A program made the translations under genes and the position numbers. This document shows, piece by piece, positions 63,432-64,000 of a stretch of DNA of 64,000 nt. Each line of letters opens with the position of its first letter. The stretch's first letter is position 1. The DNA is from an uncultured Parabacteroides sp. Its GTDB lineage: Bacteria > Bacteroidota > Bacteroidia > Bacteroidales > Tannerellaceae. Location: positions 1 through 64,000 of the forward strand of contig NZ_CABUOD010000003.1 in the NCBI RefSeq assembly GCF_902493135.1, given 5' to 3'. Under the pieces are notes generated by a model. That model saw only the letters and a program-made list of their open reading frames with translations. It made no database searches and was not told the DNA's origin.

Positions 63432-64000
63432 TTATTCAAACCCGGCATGTACGCCTTTGATGGAAAAGGAATCCGCTTCCCGTTTTTTCTCTCCGGTGTA
63501 CATCCATTCGATGGTGTCTTCATACGTCTTGCCGTCTTTATGGGCGACGGTCTTCACAATGTTCTTTCCATCTGCCAAGGTCACATTATCTATAATATAA
63601 TGTACGTCTGTATAACCTTTACGGATGCCGGAAAGTTCTTGGCCGTTCAGAAAAACTTTCGGTTCCCCGATATTGGAATAGACGGTTATAGAAGTGACTT
63701 TCTTTTCGCGGTCCACATTCCGGCGCTGCGTCAGGTAGAGGACGGGGTCTTCACTCCAGTTCGCCTTGTACCAAAAATAAGAGTCTTTCTTCGTCTTGCG
63801 GTCGAAAGTCACCATACCCTTCATATTACGGGCGGGAAGGTCGCCGCGGTTTGCCAGCGGAGTGGCGAAATCGAAAGTGTTCCACAAATAAGAAGCGACG
63901 ATATACGGATGCTTGGCGATCACGCTCCACTGGTATTCATGCGTCTTCGTCTGGAAAGTTTCCGGATAGAAGGGTTTCGTCCAGTTAAGCGAATTGTCCA
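63432..64000 (-). CDS. C-terminal part of a family 2 glycoside hydrolase (runs off the window)
   Basis: The frame is open to the right edge, so only the last 189 residues are visible. YPETFQTKTHEYQWSVIAKHP and SYLWNTFDFATPLANRGDLP are typical of the end of the GH2 barrel. The FLNGQELSG strand and the closing beta-sandwich match the C-terminal DUF4982-like domain of beta-galactosidases. The active-site residues lie outside the window. With the GH2 at 59751 it frames the beta-sandwich gene and belongs to the same probable utilisation locus. Confidence 0.85.
   Translation of the reverse strand, partial: DNSLNWTKPFYPETFQTKTHEYQWSVIAKHPYIVASYLWNTFDFATPLANRGDLPARNMKGMVTFDRKTKKDSYFWYKANWSEDPVLYLTQRRNVDREKKVTSITVYSNIGEPKVFLNGQELSGIRKGYTDVHYIIDNVTLADGKNIVKTVAHKDGKTYEDTIEWMYTGEKKREADSFSIKGVHAGFE

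Noticed and set aside
1..64000. tRNA, rRNA, transposase or phage genes
   Set aside because: I looked for tRNA T-arm words, rRNA conserved blocks and transposase or integrase motifs on both strands and found none that hold up.

Overview
The window looks like a chromosomal segment of a gut Bacteroidales bacterium, most probably Parabacteroides or a close relative. The evidence is one SusC/SusD pair, an ECF sigma/FecR switch, a hybrid two-component regulator, many lipobox lipoproteins and outer-membrane barrels, TAnnTTTG-type -7 promoter boxes, and an inositol-sphingolipid gene cluster. Genus is an inference; no rRNA or tRNA gene was seen.

Left part (1-11.4 kb): two small envelope proteins, then a minus-strand locus of ECF sigma factor, FecR anti-sigma, SusC with an STN signalling domain, SusD and a secreted calcineurin-like phosphoesterase. 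The fecR gene is broken by a tandem duplication (43 bp plus one extra A) that can be explained by hairpin template switching; removing 44 bp restores a 332-codon frame. A barrel protein and an RRM RNA-binding protein follow.

Inositol-lipid part (12.1-17.8 kb, plus strand): myo-inositol-phosphate synthase, a PgpA-like phosphatase, a GtrA-like membrane protein, a CDP-alcohol phosphatidyltransferase and an AUR1-like PAP2 enzyme. Together they can make inositol phosphate, phosphatidylinositol phosphate, phosphatidylinositol and inositol phosphoceramide. A lipoprotein phosphoesterase and a small envelope protein follow; a 17-bp inverted repeat covers the phosphoesterase promoter box and start codon.

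Middle (17.9-35 kb): envelope proteins, then a zone of decay at 19.7-21.4 kb (HEPN toxin with its centre deleted beside an intact MNT antitoxin, a deleted and frameshifted AlbA/RecG-like ATP-binding gene, and a headless copy of the neighbouring BspA-like protein gene). Next come an OmpA-like lipoprotein, RecQ, an AT-rich group (peptidyl-arginine-deiminase-like protein, a mini membrane protein, an unknown protein), an AraC/GyrI-type regulator interrupted by an in-frame TAA, ClpB, an ADP-ribosylglycohydrolase, a bile-salt-hydrolase-like amidase and the stump of a TonB-dependent receptor.

Right part (35-64 kb): GH78 rhamnosidase, YaaA, a beta-propeller protein, a barrel, YebC, PheT, a methyltransferase, TrmD, a GH3 lipoprotein, ManA and a glycogen branching enzyme, then an antiporter that overlaps a hybrid two-component regulator by 4 bp, followed by GH2, a catalytic-domain-less GH35-like beta-sandwich protein and a GH2 gene that runs off the right edge; this end is probably a beta-galactoside utilisation locus.

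One signal not explained by genes recurs in four intergenic spaces (13.46, 34.49, 44.09 and 49.73 kb): small arrays of 14-18 bp palindromes repeated every 21-22 bp. The geometry is shared, but the arm sequence differs between sites except for 13.46 and 44.09 kb, which share one consensus.
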